A stretch of DNA of 64,000 nt, from assembly GCA_021442155.1 (NCBI GenBank), contig CM038217.1, positions 146,445,143 through 146,509,142 of the forward strand, given 5' to 3'. The stretch is from Cymbidium sinense (lineage: Eukaryota; Streptophyta; Magnoliopsida; Asparagales; Orchidaceae). This document shows positions 11,696-24,400 of the stretch, in pieces. The position numbers and the translations under genes are program-made. Below the pieces are notes generated by a model. The model had not been told where the DNA came from, made no database searches, and saw only the letters and a program-made list of their open reading frames with translations. Within the stretch, counting starts at the first letter, position 1. Every line of letters begins with the position of its first letter.

Positions 11696-14600
11696 GGTTT
11701 AGGGTTTAGGGTTAACTAAAGGTTTAGGGTATAGGCTTCAGGGTTTAGGGTTTTTAGTGTTTAGGGTTTATGGTTAGTTTATAGTTTAAGGTTTAGGGTT
11801 TTAGGGTTTAGGGTTTAGGGTTTAGGGTTAGGGTTAGGGTTTAGGATTTAGGGTTAATTTAGGGTTTAGGGTTTAGGGTTTATGGTTTAGGGTTGTAGAT
11901 TTAGGGTTAATTTAGGTTTTAGGGTTTAGGACTTAGGGTTTAAGGATTAGGGTTTTTTAAAAAAATTAAGTAAATCGACAGGTTTAGGTTTATTTAGTTT
12001 ATTTTATTTTTTGATTTAGGTTTATTTTTTATTTTTATTTAGTTTAGTTTATTTATTTTACGTTTATTTATTTTAGTTTAGGTTTTTTATTTTAGTTTAT
12101 TTTTTAGTTTAGGTTTAGGTTTATGTTTCTTTTTTAGTTTAGTTTTATTTTTATTTTATTTTTTAGGTTTAAGTTTTGTTATTTATTATTAGGTTTAGGG
12201 TTTAGGTTTTATTTATGTTTAGGTTTATGTTTTTATTTTATTTTTTTAGGTTTAGGTTTTTTTTTTAGTTTATTTTATTTTATTTAGTTTAGGGTTTAGG
12301 TTTAGTTTATTTTAGGTTTAGGTTTAGATTTTATTTATTTTAGTTTAGGTTTAGGTTTAGGTTTATGTTTATTTTTTTATTTTAGGTTTATGTTTTTTTT
12401 TTTTTTTTTTTGTATATGTTATATTTATTTATATTTAGTTTCAGGTTTATTTTTAAGGTTTAGGTTTTATTTAAATTTTATTTTTTATTTTTATTTTACA
12501 TTTAGATTTTATTTAAGTTTTTTATTTTATGTTATTTTATTTTTCGGTTTAGTTTAGGTTTTTATTTATTTATTTTAATTTATTTTATTTTAATTTATTT
12601 TATGTTTAGGTTTAGGTTCAGGTTTAGGTTTAGGTTTTAGTTATGGTTTTTATTTTATTTTATTTTTTATTTTATTTAGGTTTAGGTTTTTTATTTATTT
12701 TATTTTTAGGTTTTATTTAGTTTAGGTTTAGGTTTTTAGATTTTTAGGGTTTAGGGTTTAGTGTTTGAGGTTTAGGTTTAGGGTTGTAGGTTTTAGGGTT
12801 GTAGGTTTAAGGTTTAGGGTTTAGGGTTTAAGGTTTAGGGTCTTAGTGTTTAGGGTTTAGGGTTAATTTTAGGTTTTTGGGTTTAGGGTTAGGGGTTATT
12901 TATTTATTTATTTCTTCTTTTTAAATTAAGTAAAATGGTAGGTTTTATTTTTTATTTATTTTAGTTTATTTTATTTTTATTTTTATTTAGGTTTATTTTT
13001 ATTTTTATTAAGATTAATTTATTTATTTAGGTTTATTATTTTAGTTTATGATTTTTATTTTTGTTTATTTTTTAGGTTTAGGTTTACTTTTTAGTTTAGT
13101 TATATTTTTATTTTATTTATTTTTTTAGGTTTAGGTTTTTATATTTTTTTTTTAGGTTTAAGTTTAGGTTTTTATCTTAGGTTTATTTTTAGGTTTTTTT
13201 TTAGGTTTTATTTTTTAGTTTAGGTTTATGTATAGGCTTTATTTATTTTAGTTTAGGTTTAGGGTTATTTTATTTTGTTTTTTAGGTTTAGTTTTTTTTT
13301 TTTTTAGTTTAAAGTTTAGGTTTAATTTTTTATTCATTTTAGGTTTTATTTTTATGTTTATATTTTTAGGTTTGGTTTTTATTTAGTTTTATTTTATTTT
13401 GGTTTATTTTAGTTTTATTTTCATTTATTTTTATTTTAAGCTTTTTATTTTAGGTTTATTTTATTTTTAGTTTAGGTTTTTATTTATTTTATTTTAGTTT
13501 ATTTTATTTTATTTTAGGTTTAGGGTTATGTTTAGATTTAGGTTTTAGTATAGGTTTTTATTTTATTTTATTTTTTATTTTATTTAGGTTTAGGTTTTTT
13601 TATTTATTTTATTTTTAGGTTTTATTTAGCTTAGGTTTAGGTTTTTAGGTTTTTAGGGTTTAGGGATTAGGGTTTAGGTTTGGGGTTCACGATTTAGGGT
13701 TTAGAGTTTTAAGGTTTATGCTTTTAGGGTTTAGTGTTTAGGGTTAGGGTTTATGGTTTAGGGTTTAGGGTTTAGGGTTAGGGTTTAAGGTTTAGGGTTT
13801 AGGGTTAGGGTTTAGGATTTAGGGTTTAGGGTTTAGGGTTTAAGGTTTGGATTTTTTAGGTTTAGTTTAGGTTTAGTTTATAGGTTTAGGTTTAGGGTTT
13901 AGTTTAGGGTTTAGGTTTAGGGTTTAGGTTTAAAATTAGGTTTAGGTTAGTTTAGGTTTTAGTTTTATTTAGTTTAGGTTTAGGGTTTATTATTTTTTAA
14001 AAAAAAAATTTTAGGAGTTTTTATTTAGTTTATTTATTTTTTATTTATTTTAGTTTATTTTATTTTTATTTAAGATTATTATTTTAATTATAATTAGTTT
14101 AGTTTATTTATTTTAGATTTATTTATTTTAGTTTAGGTTTTTATTTTAGTTTATTTTTATTTTATTTTTTAGGTTTAGGTTTTAAAGTTCTTAGGGTTTA
14201 GGCTTTACGGTTTAAGATTTAGAGTTTTAGGGTTTATGATTTTAGGGGTTATGGTTTAATGTTAGGGTTTAGGGTTTAGGGTTTAGGGTTTAGCATTTAG
14301 GCTTTAGGATTTTTAAGGTTTATGGTTTAGAGATTAGTGTTTAGGGTTTAAGGTTTAGGGTTTTGGCTTTGGAGTTTTAGGGTTTAGGGTTAGGGTTTAG
14401 GGTTTAGAATTTAGGGTTTAGGTTTTAGGCTCACGGTTTAAGTTTTAGTTTAGGATTTTTTAGGTTTTAGGGTTTATGGTTTAAGGTTTAGGGTTTAGGG
14501 TTTAGTATTTATGATTTAGGGTTTAGTTTTTTTTTAAATTAAGTAAACTGGTAGGTTTAGGGTTTAGGGTTTTAGGTTAGCTTAGGATTTAGGGTTTAGG

Positions 14601-16964
14601 GTTTAAATTTTTTTTTTAAATTAAGTAAACTAATAGGTTTAATTTATTTAGATTATTTTTTTATTTATTTTAGTTAATTTTATTTTATTTTCTATTTTTT
14701 TAGGTTTATTTTTATTTTATTTAGCAGTTAATTTATTTTAGTTATTTATTTTAGTTTAGGTTTTATTTAGTTTATTATTTAGGTGGGTTTATGTTTATTT
14801 TTTTAGTTGAGTTTATTTTTATTTTATTTTTTTATGTTTTTTTAAATTTTGGGTTTAGGGTTTAGGGGTTTAGGGTTAGGGTTTATTTAGGGTTTAGTTT
14901 AGGGTTTAGGGTTTAGGGTTTTTTTAGGGTTTAAGTTTAGTTTAGGTTTAGGTTTTTTTAGAGGTTTAGTTTAGTTTAAGTTTAGGTTTAGAGTTTTTAG
15001 TTTAAGTTTATTTAGATTTTAGTTTTTATTTATTTTTGGGTTTAGTTTTTTTTTTATTTAGTTTATTTTATTTTTAGGTTTATTTTATTGGTTTATTTAT
15101 TTTTTTTATTTAGATTTAGTTTAGGGTTTAGGTTTTAGTTTAGAGTTTAGGGTTTAGGTTATTTTATTTTAGGTGTTTTAGGGTTTAGGTTTAGGGTTTA
15201 AGTTTTAGAGTTTAGGGTTTAGGGTTTAGAGTTTAGTGTTTTGGGTTTAGGTTTTTCTTTTTTAAATTGAGTTTAGGTTCATTTAGTTTACTTAGTTTAT
15301 TTATTATTTATTTAAGTTTATTTTAATTATTATTTTTATTTAGGTTTATTTTTTTATTTTATTTAGTTTAGTTTATTTATTTAGGTATAAGTTTATTTTT
15401 TTTAGTTTATTTTATTTTATTTTAGGTTTAATTTTTTTATGTTTTTAGGGTTTAGGGTTTACGGTATAGGGTTTTATTTATGCTTTATTTTGGGTTTATG
15501 GTTTAGAGTTTAGTTTTAGGCTTTAGGCTTTGTTTTTAGGTTTAGGATTTTTTAGGGTTTAGTTTAGTTTTTTAGTGTTTAGTAGGTTTAGGATTTAGGA
15601 TTTAGGGTTTAGTATTTTTTAAATTTTAGTAGGTTTATGTTTAGGGTTTAGGATTTTTTTAAAATTATGATAGTTTAAGTTTTTTTAGATTATTATCTAT
15701 TTTATTTTATTTTTTATTTTTTAGGTTTATTTTATATTTTTATTTAGTTTAGTTTATTTATTTTAGGTTTATTTATTTTAGTTTAGGTTTTTTATTTTAG
15801 TTTATTTTTTAGGTTTAGGTTTAGGTTTATTTTAGTTTAAGGTTAGGGTTAGTTTAGGGTTTAGTGTTTATGGTTTAGGTTTAGTTTTTAGGTTTAGGGT
15901 TTAGGTTTGGGTTTGGGTTTTTTAGGGTTTAGGGTTTAGGGTTTAGGTTTTTTAGATTTTTTTTGGTTTAGGGTTTAGGTTAGTTTAGGATTTAGGATTT
16001 TTTTATGGTTTAGGGTTTAGTTTTTTTTTCTAATTAAGTAAACCTGAAGGTTTAGATTTATTTAGTTTCTTTTTTATTTATTTTAGTTTATTTTAGTTTC
16101 TATTTTTATTTAAGTTTATTTTTTATTTTTATTTAGTTTAGATTATTTATTTTAGGTTTATTTATTTTATTTTTTATTTTAGTTTAGTTTTTAGGTTTAA
16201 ATTTAGGTTTACATTTATTTTTTACTTTAGTTTTATTTTTATTTTATTTTTTTTAGTTTAGGTTTTGGTTTTATTTTATTTTATTTAGGTTTGGTTTAGG
16301 TTTTATTTTAAGGTTATTTTTAGCTTTTATTTTTTGTTTAAATTCAAGTTTAAGTTTATTTTAATTTATTTTTTTATTTAGTTAGGTTAGGTTTAGTTTA
16401 TTTTATGTTTAGATTTAGCATTTATTTATTTTAGTTTAGTTTAGTTTAGATTTAGTTTTATTTTATTTTGTTTAATTTAAGTTTAGAGTTTTTTTTTCTA
16501 GTTTAGTGTTTATGTTTTATTTTTTATTTATTTTAGGTTTTATTTTTAGGTTTAGATTTTTATTTAGTTTTTATTTTATTTTATTTTTATTTTACATTTA
16601 GTTTTTATTTTATGTAGGTTTTTTGTTTTTAGGTTTATTTTATTTTTTAGTTTAATTTAGGTTTTAATTTATTTTATTTTAGTTTAATTTTTAGTTTTTA
16701 TTGTATTTTTTTAGGTTTAGGTATATGTTTAGGTTTTATTTCAAGTTTTATTTTTTCTTTTTTTATTTTACTTATGTTTAGGTTTTTTATTTTTTTTCCT
16801 TTTTCATTTTATTTAGTTTGGGTTTAGGTTTTTAGGTTTTTAGGTTTTTAGGGTTTAGGGTTTAGAGTTTGAGGTTTAGGGTTTAGAGTTTAGAGTTTAG
16901 GGTTTAGGGTTTTAGGGTTTAGGGTTTATGGTTTAGGTTTTAGGGTTTAGGGTTTGGGTTTGGG

Positions 16965-17013
16965 TTTAGGGTTTAGGGTTTAGGGTTTAGGGTTTAGGGT
17001 TTAGGGTTTAGGT
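16965..17013 (+). repeat. Seven perfect TTTAGGG units
   Basis: Seven uninterrupted heptamers followed by TTTAGGT. Together with the run at 2,694 it is the cleanest telomeric stretch in array I. Confidence 0.9.
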
Positions 17014-19228
17014 TTAGTTTTATTTGTAGGTTTAAGGTTTAGAGTTTAGGTTTTAAGGTTAGTTTTAGAGTTTAGTGTTTAGGGTTAGAGTTTTTTTAAT
17101 TTTAATTTTTTTTTAAATTAAATAAACTCGTAGGTTCACGTTTATTTAGTTTATTATTTATTTTAGATTATTTTATTTTTAATTTTGATTTAGGTTTAAT
17201 TTTAATTTTATTTAGTTTAATTTATTTATTTTAGGATTATTTATTTTAGTTTAGGTTTTTTATTTTAGTTTAGTTCTTTTTTTATTTTATTTTTTAGGTT
17301 TAATTTTATTTTTTTTTTTAGGTTTAGGTTTAGGTTTTATTTTATTTTATTTGGTTTAGGTTTTAGGTTTTATTTTAGGTTTTTTTAGGTTTTATTTTTA
17401 GTTTAGGTTTAGTTTAGTTTAATTTTGTTTATTTTATTTTATTTTGTTTAGGTTTAGGTTTAGGTTTTATTTATTTAGGTTTAGGTTTATGTTTTATTTA
17501 TTTTTATTTATTTTATTTTTGTTTAGTTTTTGGTTTATTTTATTTTGATTATTTTATTTTTATTTTAGGTTTAGGTCTTTTTTTAGTTTAGGGTTTAGGT
17601 TTATTTTTATATTTTTTAGGTTTTTTTAGTTGGTTTTAAGTTTATGTTTTATTTAATTTTTTTATTTTATTTTATTTTATTTTTTGTTTATTTTATTTTT
17701 ATTTATTTAGTTTTATTTTATTTTAGGTTTATTCTTTGGTTTATTTTAATTTTAGTTTAGTTTAGGTTATTATTTATTTTATTTTTATTAGTTTATTTTC
17801 TTTTTTTTTAGGTTTTGATTTTGGTTTTTATTTTATTTACTTTTTTTAATTTATTTAGGTTTAAGTTTATTTATTTATTTTATTTTTAAATTTTATTTAG
17901 TTTAGGTTTATGTTTTTATGTTTTTAGGTTTTTAGGGTTTAGGGTTTAGGGATTAGGGTTTAGGTTTTAGGGTTTTAGGGTTTAGGATTTTGGCTTTAGT
18001 GTTTTGGGGTTTCTAGGGTTTAGGGTTTAGGGTTCCATGAGGTTTAGGGTTAGGTTTATTTAGTTTATTTTTATTTATTTTAGTTTATTTTATTTTTTCT
18101 TTTTATCTAGGTTTAATTTTACTTTTTCTTTAGTTTAGTTATTTATTTTAGGTTTATACATTTTTGTTTAGGGTTTATATTTTAGTTTATTTTTTAAGTT
18201 TAGGTTTAAGTTTAGGTTTATTTTATTTTTTATTTTAGGTTTAGGTTTTATTTTTGATTTAGTTTAGGTTTTTTAGGTTTAGGTTTAGTTTTAATTTTAG
18301 GTTTATTTTAGGTTTATTTTTTAGTTTAGGTTTAGGTTTATTTTAGTTAATTTTATTTTATTTAGTTTAGGTTTAGGTTTAGGGTTATTTTAGTTAGTTT
18401 AGGGTTTAGGGTTTAGGCTTTAGGATTTAGGGTTATTTAGGGTTTAGGTTTAGGGTTTTAGGTTTAGGGTTTAGTTGATAAGGTTTAGTGTTTAGGGTTT
18501 TAGTTTAGGGTTTAGGGTTTAGTTTAGGTTAGTTTTTTAAGGTTTAGGGTTTTTTAGGGTTTAGGGTTGTAGGTTTATGGTTTAAGGTTTAGGGTTAATT
18601 TTATTATTTAGGGTTAAGGATTTATGGTTTATGGTTTAGGGTTTTGTGTTTAGGGTTTTTTTTTAATTAAGTAAACCTGCAAGTTTAGGTTTATATAGTT
18701 TATTTAGTATATTTTTTATTTATTTTATTTTATTTTATTTATTTTTATTATTTAGTTTATTTTTTATTTTTATTTTGTTTAGTTTATTTACTTTTGTTAT
18801 ATTTATTTTTGTTTAGGTTTTTTATTTTAGTTTATTTTTTAGGTTTAGGTTTAGGTTTATGTTAATTTTTTAGTTTAGTTTTTCTATTTTATATTTTTGG
18901 TTTTGGTTTTATTTTTTTATTTTTAGGTTTATCTTTGGGTTTTTATTTTACTTTTTTAGGTTTAGGTTTTAGGCTTTTATTTTTGGTTTATTTTCAAGTC
19001 TTTTTTAGTTTAGGTTTAGGTTTATTTTTATTTTATTTTATTTTATTTAGTTTAGGGTTTAGGTTTAGTTTATTTTGGGTTTTGGTTTAGGTTTTCTTTA
19101 TTTTAGTTTAGTTTAATTTAGTTTAGGTTTATGTTTATTTTATTTTGTTTATTTTAGGTTTAGGTTTATTTTAAGTTTAATTTTTAGGTTTAGATTTTTA
19201 TTTAGATTTTATTTTATTTTGGGTTTTA

Positions 19229-20250
19229 TGCCAATATCCTTCAAGATCTTTGATGGCAGTTGGAACCCACGATAACACATTGCACACTTTAGAGCCGACT
19301 GTTACAACACTGGTGGCAGCAACGCACTCCTCTTTCATCTTTTCGTTAGTAGTCTATTAATTTGCATTTGATTGAGTTTACTGACAGTTGGTGAAGAGTT
19401 TCTTGAGTTGGAGAACCTCTTCATTAAGAGCTTTGATGGAGCTCAACATAGTGTGATTGTAGGCGACCTCATTGTAGAGAAACAAAAACTCAAGGAGTCC
19501 CTTGTTGATTACATTCTCATGTGGCGCAACCTGAGCAAGAAATGTGAAACACAACTGTCCGAACAACATGCCATTGAGATTCCTCGCAAGAATATCCATG
19601 GCCCGACCACCTTCATGCTTAAGTGCTTTATCATCAAAATATTCGAGAAATTAATCAACAAGGTGGCTAGCCTACAAGAGAAAGCCAATAGTTGCCCTTT
19701 CTTGACCAATCATCTAGGCCCAAGCTGCAGAAGGTGTTTGAGAAGAAGCCAGGGATAGTTGTGTCAGTGGATAGAGAGCGGCCGTAGTTCAATATGAGAC
19801 TACGATCTCGAGACTCCTTTCCTCCTCTTCCACCGACTTAGCCATCATCATCACGCGGATGGATGACCATTTCCACCACATCGACCTACCCGGTATATTT
19901 ATATCCATCGCCTTGTAGTTACTTTCCACCTACTCTTGTCGATAGATTGAATAAGCCATATTTATTCAAGAGGGAGGTATTTAATAAATCTTTAAGAATC
20001 TCTTAAATAAACCTAGCTTTCAGTTACTAGAGCCTAAGAGGCCGGAGGAAGTGGGTAAGAATGATGATCCTAGCTATTGCCCCTACCATTGCATGTTAGG
20101 CCATGTCTTAGACGATTGTATCACTTTTATGGACTAGCTTATGCACAGCTACAAGTTAAGAGCCATAGTTATCCATAAGGAATACTTATTAGAACAATCA
20201 TCCAGTTCTGTTAGAGTAATCCTTGGGGATACTTGATATCCTCTTAAGAA
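19229..20250 (+). pseudogene. Ty3/gypsy gag relic (element E1', + strand)
   Basis: Translation starts at the array junction with MPISFKIFDGSWNPR, a stop, HIAHFRADCYNTGGSNALLF, then after a frame break the 19,372-19,758 frame with VIVGDLIVEKQKLKESLVDY and WRNLSKKCE. This is the capsid part of a plant Ty3/gypsy gag (retrotransposon gag family), whose usual wording is KFDGTGNPRQHLAHFR...ESLxDYIxRWRNLS. Further on (about 20,040-20,200) a frame gives DDPSYCPYHCMLGHVLDDC, the Cys/His segment near the end of these gags. Stops after NPR, after the Asp of FMD and elsewhere show it is dead. The same protein is on the - strand at 60,300-61,607. The N-terminal part is cut off by array I. Confidence 0.82.
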
Positions 20251-20499
20251 CAAAGAAGGTTAAGATATCTCCCTATCCTGAACCTCTGAGAAGATCATTT
20301 CTAAGAACAAGAAGCTTTCCTTGCAGGAGCCTAAAATAGCTCAAATCTCCAACACCAAGGAAGGTTTTCTAATTGAAAAGGACAACTCTGGGAGGTGACA
20401 ACCCAGCAGCAGTGGTAGCTCCCCATACTTGCCCGAGATAGTCAAGTAGCGTAGCCATCATCCGAGTTCAGTACTACCTTAACCGTTGCAGCTACCACC

Positions 20500-21464
20500 T
20501 CTTCTACTAGCTCCTCTTCTATCAGCAGGAGCATTGTACTTGTAGATAAGGGCACTAAATTCATTACTCTATTTACTTTACTTGATTTCTATCATGTAGC
20601 TCCACCCAAAAAGAAATTAATGAAGAAAGCTGATTCTACTTATATATTGTCTACTTCTAATGCTCTTGATTTTATTCTTATTGAAAGCTCTCTGTGTCTA
20701 AAAAAAATAATAGCTATAGTAGTTTCAATCCTTTCCTTTTTTGATTCAGAGTTGGACTATCCTTCTCTGAATCAATTGGGTTCACCTCTTAAGATTGACT
20801 TAGAGTCAACTGACTCTGAGGATCTCGTAGTAGAAGCTGTAGGTATGCCCGATGAAAAGGTAGAACTTTTCACAAGCTCATCATTCCAAGAAGTCACTGA
20901 AGTCAACCTACGCAGTGGCAAAGTTCTACCTCAAGATAAGGGTAAACTAGTCATTGGTTCCAATGAGCAGATAGCCCCTCCATAAGATGCTTCACCCATG
21001 AATATGCTTATGGAGGGCCAAGCCAGAGTTGATTACAATGTCCTAGCTCACCTTAAAAAGTTTCCTGCTTAGTTAAGCATATACGATGCCCTTATCTTAT
21101 CTAAAGAGATGAGGGAATCTATAATCGAGGCCTTACTTTATCTAGGGACATGCTTAGCTCAGCTGATTTCTACTAAAGAGGTGGCATGCCTCTCGAAGGA
21201 CATCTTAGAAGTTACATTCAATGATGTAGACTTACTCCCAAGTATGACCAAGCACAACCACCTCTTTACATTACAATGGATGTTGGCAGATATAGGCTAT
21301 CCAGAGTTCTAGTTGACCCAGGTGTATCAGTCAACATTATGAGTCTAAGAAACTTTGCTTACTTGAGGATCAACATCTCCAAACTCTAAAATGAAAAGAT
21401 GATGTTGAGAGAATTCAATGAACAAAGCGAGAGGGCCTTATGGTGTTTATTTTTGGATGTATGA
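20500..21464 (+). pseudogene. Ty3/gypsy gag-pro linker and retropepsin relic (E1')
   Basis: The 20,620-20,985 frame (121 residues) ends with EVTEVNLRSGKVLPQDKGK; the LRSGK motif is a hallmark of the gag-to-protease linker in plant gypsy elements. Then follow YNVLAHLKKFPA, SIYDALILSKEMRESIIEAL, ILEVTFNDVDLLP and KHNHLF. The protease is split by a frame change near 21,312: DIGYPEF continues as VLVDPGVSVNIMSLRNFAYL. The aspartic protease signature is therefore D-P-G here instead of the usual D-T/S-G-like triad. Homology ends after NEQSERALWCLFLDV at 21,464, where LTR-like repeat copy A starts, so RT and integrase are absent. The matching - strand copy at 59,100-59,981 is about 88% identical over the 107 bp I compared by eye. 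Confidence 0.8.
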
Positions 21465-24400
21465 TGTACCATCTCGAAATATAGAGGATCACCCTACAAT
21501 GGACCTAATCACGTAATAAGGACTCCTAAGGCATGATAAGTCTTCAGATGTACCAGCGATTTTCCCCTACTTTACATGGATGAATAAAGCAAGGTCTATA
21601 TTAAACCAGGTTCTTAAGTTCCCTATGGAGGCAAGCCTCTATAGTTAATTACATATTAAGAAATAAAATTTCCTAAGAATACTCTTGATTAAAGTAGATA
21701 ATTATCATCTCTAAAGATTTCAAGGTTACACTATCAAAAGATTGGTTGTATTTAAAAAATCAATTGGGAAAGTTTAAGGAGAAGATTAGTTTTGGAATCT
21801 AAATGAAATAAGTAGGAAATGCTCATGATACTTGGAAGCCTAGTGAGCATTCCAATCTATCATATGGCTGGGTTTTATAATTTTGAAGTTGAGTAGATTT
21901 ATATATTTTGAGTTGAAATTTAATTAGATTACTAGGGCTTATAATCCACCAACACAAGGTTGTGGGAATTCCTAAGAGGTGAGGATTTATGCTCGTAGCC
22001 CTATGAAAATAGATATCTCGGATCCTAAATCTATGGAGCTTTAGTACGAGCTAAAGCATGATCTAAATCTAAGCGACAGGTACAAGGGTTTACCTTCACG
22101 AGTGAGAATAAATTATCCGATTTATGAACTTATAATGCCTGGAGTGGCTGCCAGCTAACTCGTCCTATGATTTTAAAACTATGTAGTATGATCTTATGAA
22201 TTTCAAGATAGCTAGGGTAGTTATTTAATTAGAAAGAGACTAAAGTCCTAAACACACTTCCTAAGAGACTAGAGCATGAGTGGTATGAGCATATGACTTA
22301 ATCTATAGATGCAAAATCTTATCAAATTTTATTTCATTTTAGACACATCATTTTTACAGAGGCTTTAAGATTTCTTAAGCCTAAATGCATGATGAAATAG
22401 GTTATGAATCAAATCAGCTAGAATAAGGTGTTCCCCACCACAAGGGGTGCCCTCACAGGTCAAGCATTCCTTTATCATGCAAGGATGGAGATACTTCATG
22501 TTCAAGAGAGAAAGAATATGCTTGCATAATGTGAAACATACAACCATACATCTAATGGGTTGCTAAATCTTTCAATTATCTTAATTATGTCCTAGGCTTT
22601 ATGATGAGGTTATGAGTTGTTTAAAATTTAATTATGAGTGATTAGTTGGGTAGAAACATTATTTTTACCCTAAGAGCCTAATCGTATCCAAGCCACTCAT
22701 TAAAGCATCAATCATTTAAGAAACAATGACAAGCATGCCATCCTAATGCACAATGATAACATAACATCAAATAATTATATAAACTATCATAAAAGAATAA
22801 AAGGTGGGTCGATTGATGCAGGTATAACAAAGTGAGAAAATATGGGTAGCCGAGCTCTACAACCTTGAATATGAAATAATAATTATAATTATATTAAATG
22901 TTATGGGTGTCTTCTTACTTTATATCTCCATTTCAAATTTGGTTCCTTCTTTGATTTGGATGGTGCTTCAAAGACATCCGCAGGCACCCTAAGACAAAGC
23001 CTTACGGCCTTTGCTCATCTAATCCTCCATAGCACTAATCCTAATTCCTATTGCAAAATTACATTTATGTTGGAAAAGTAAATCTAACTACACCTGTAAA
23101 ATAGAGGTTAGCTAAATATACATATAATCTCAAGCAATTATATTTATAATTTGGACTTAGCACCCTGCACATGGTTAACTAAGTCCCACTTATCCTAACT
23201 TGGATTATGCTTAATGATTTAAGCAACCTACGAAGAGAGCATTCACATTTATTTTCAAGCATCTCTTAAGCATAATCCTCTACAGAAAACATGATTAGGC
23301 TACCATTGGCCTATCATCTAGTCTACGAAGCATACACCCTAATATCCAATCTAAAATAATACATTAGAAAACAAAATATACATCACATCATACATCACCC
23401 TAACTTAGAGCTAGAAGTGGTGAATTAATTCTAATGTGTATTAAGGCTTGTGTGGTAAGTCTTGTTAGGCATTAGTGTTATATTTTCTAAGTGTAGAAGG
23501 ATTCAATTTAACATGAAAGGTTGATTTTACTTGAAGTAGTTTAACATATTTGAGAATTTTAATTTGTTTTTTCTTTTGTTTCATTTAAGTACACTTAGCA
23601 ACTAAGTGTTATAAAGAGAGGAAAAGAGGATTGCCCTCTTTCATCCCTACCTTAAGTCACTTTCTAAAGTATATTAATTTGGTTTAGTTTTTTAGTGAAT
23701 GGCTTATTAAATGATTTAATTAATCCTAAGTTTAGGTTCACTTTAAATAATCCTATTCAAAATGAAAGGCATTTTAAGATTAATTTAATTGAATTACTAC
23801 CACATGGCATATATTAAATCATTCCTTTCCATCACATCTAACATGCATATGATTTATTCCTAAGTGTATTTATACATGCCACATATTTTAGCACACTTAA
23901 ATGATGAATGTATGTGTATGGTTTGAATTTATATTTTATTTGATTGAATTATTTAAACATATTAATTTAAAACTTTATCCAAATTCTTATACAAAAAGGA
24001 CATAAGAATGAAATTAAATAGGCATGTGTCGTTGTTAAACCAGGGAAGTGAGGTAATCAAATGACCTCCTTAGAGCTAGTTAAAGCCTCATATTCTCAGG
24101 ATGTGCATACTATATACCCATTTGCATTCAAACATATGTAAATTCGTATACATGAACATAGAAAGTAAGCTCCAAATCATATGGCTAATTAATTGAACCA
24201 CTTAGTCAATTCTGAATGCATGCAATTTTAAGGTAAAATGGGATTTTCATTCACTAATCACATACACATATACATGTATAAAGATATAGGAGAGTATGTG
24301 TCATTGTTAAACTAGAAAAATGAGGTAATCAAATGACCTCCTTGGGGCTAACTAAAGCCTCGTATTCTCAGGATGTCTATACTATATACTTGCTTTTCTT

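Larger units (their letters stand above)
538..19228 (+). repeat. Telomere-like array I: degenerate TTTAGGG higher-order satellite
   Basis: About 18.7 kb of heptamer-derived sequence. TTTAGGG blocks alternate with T-rich stretches made of TTTAGG, TTTA and TTTTATTTTA words. C is almost absent from the + strand, so the G-rich telomeric strand is always +. It is not a simple array. A non-telomeric box close to AATTAAGTAAACTGGTAGG recurs (first bases near 948, 2941, 3282, 4441, 5579, 5752, 7374, 9233, 11964, 12924, 14537, 14619, 15264, 16032, 17115 and 18665). The box is followed by the same order of T-rich words and, up to about 1.5 kb later, by TTTAGGG blocks. Box spacing varies from under 100 bp to about 2.7 kb, which indicates deletions and insertions in the units. 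Three GR-RBP pseudogene inserts lie inside. Any open frames here, such as a hydrophobic 79-residue frame at 969-1208, follow from base composition and are not genes. Confidence 0.9.

Noticed and set aside
538..19228. A true chromosome end (functional telomere)
   Set aside because: The array is heavily mutated, contains pseudogenes and a higher-order box, and continues into transposon DNA on both sides. It is internal.
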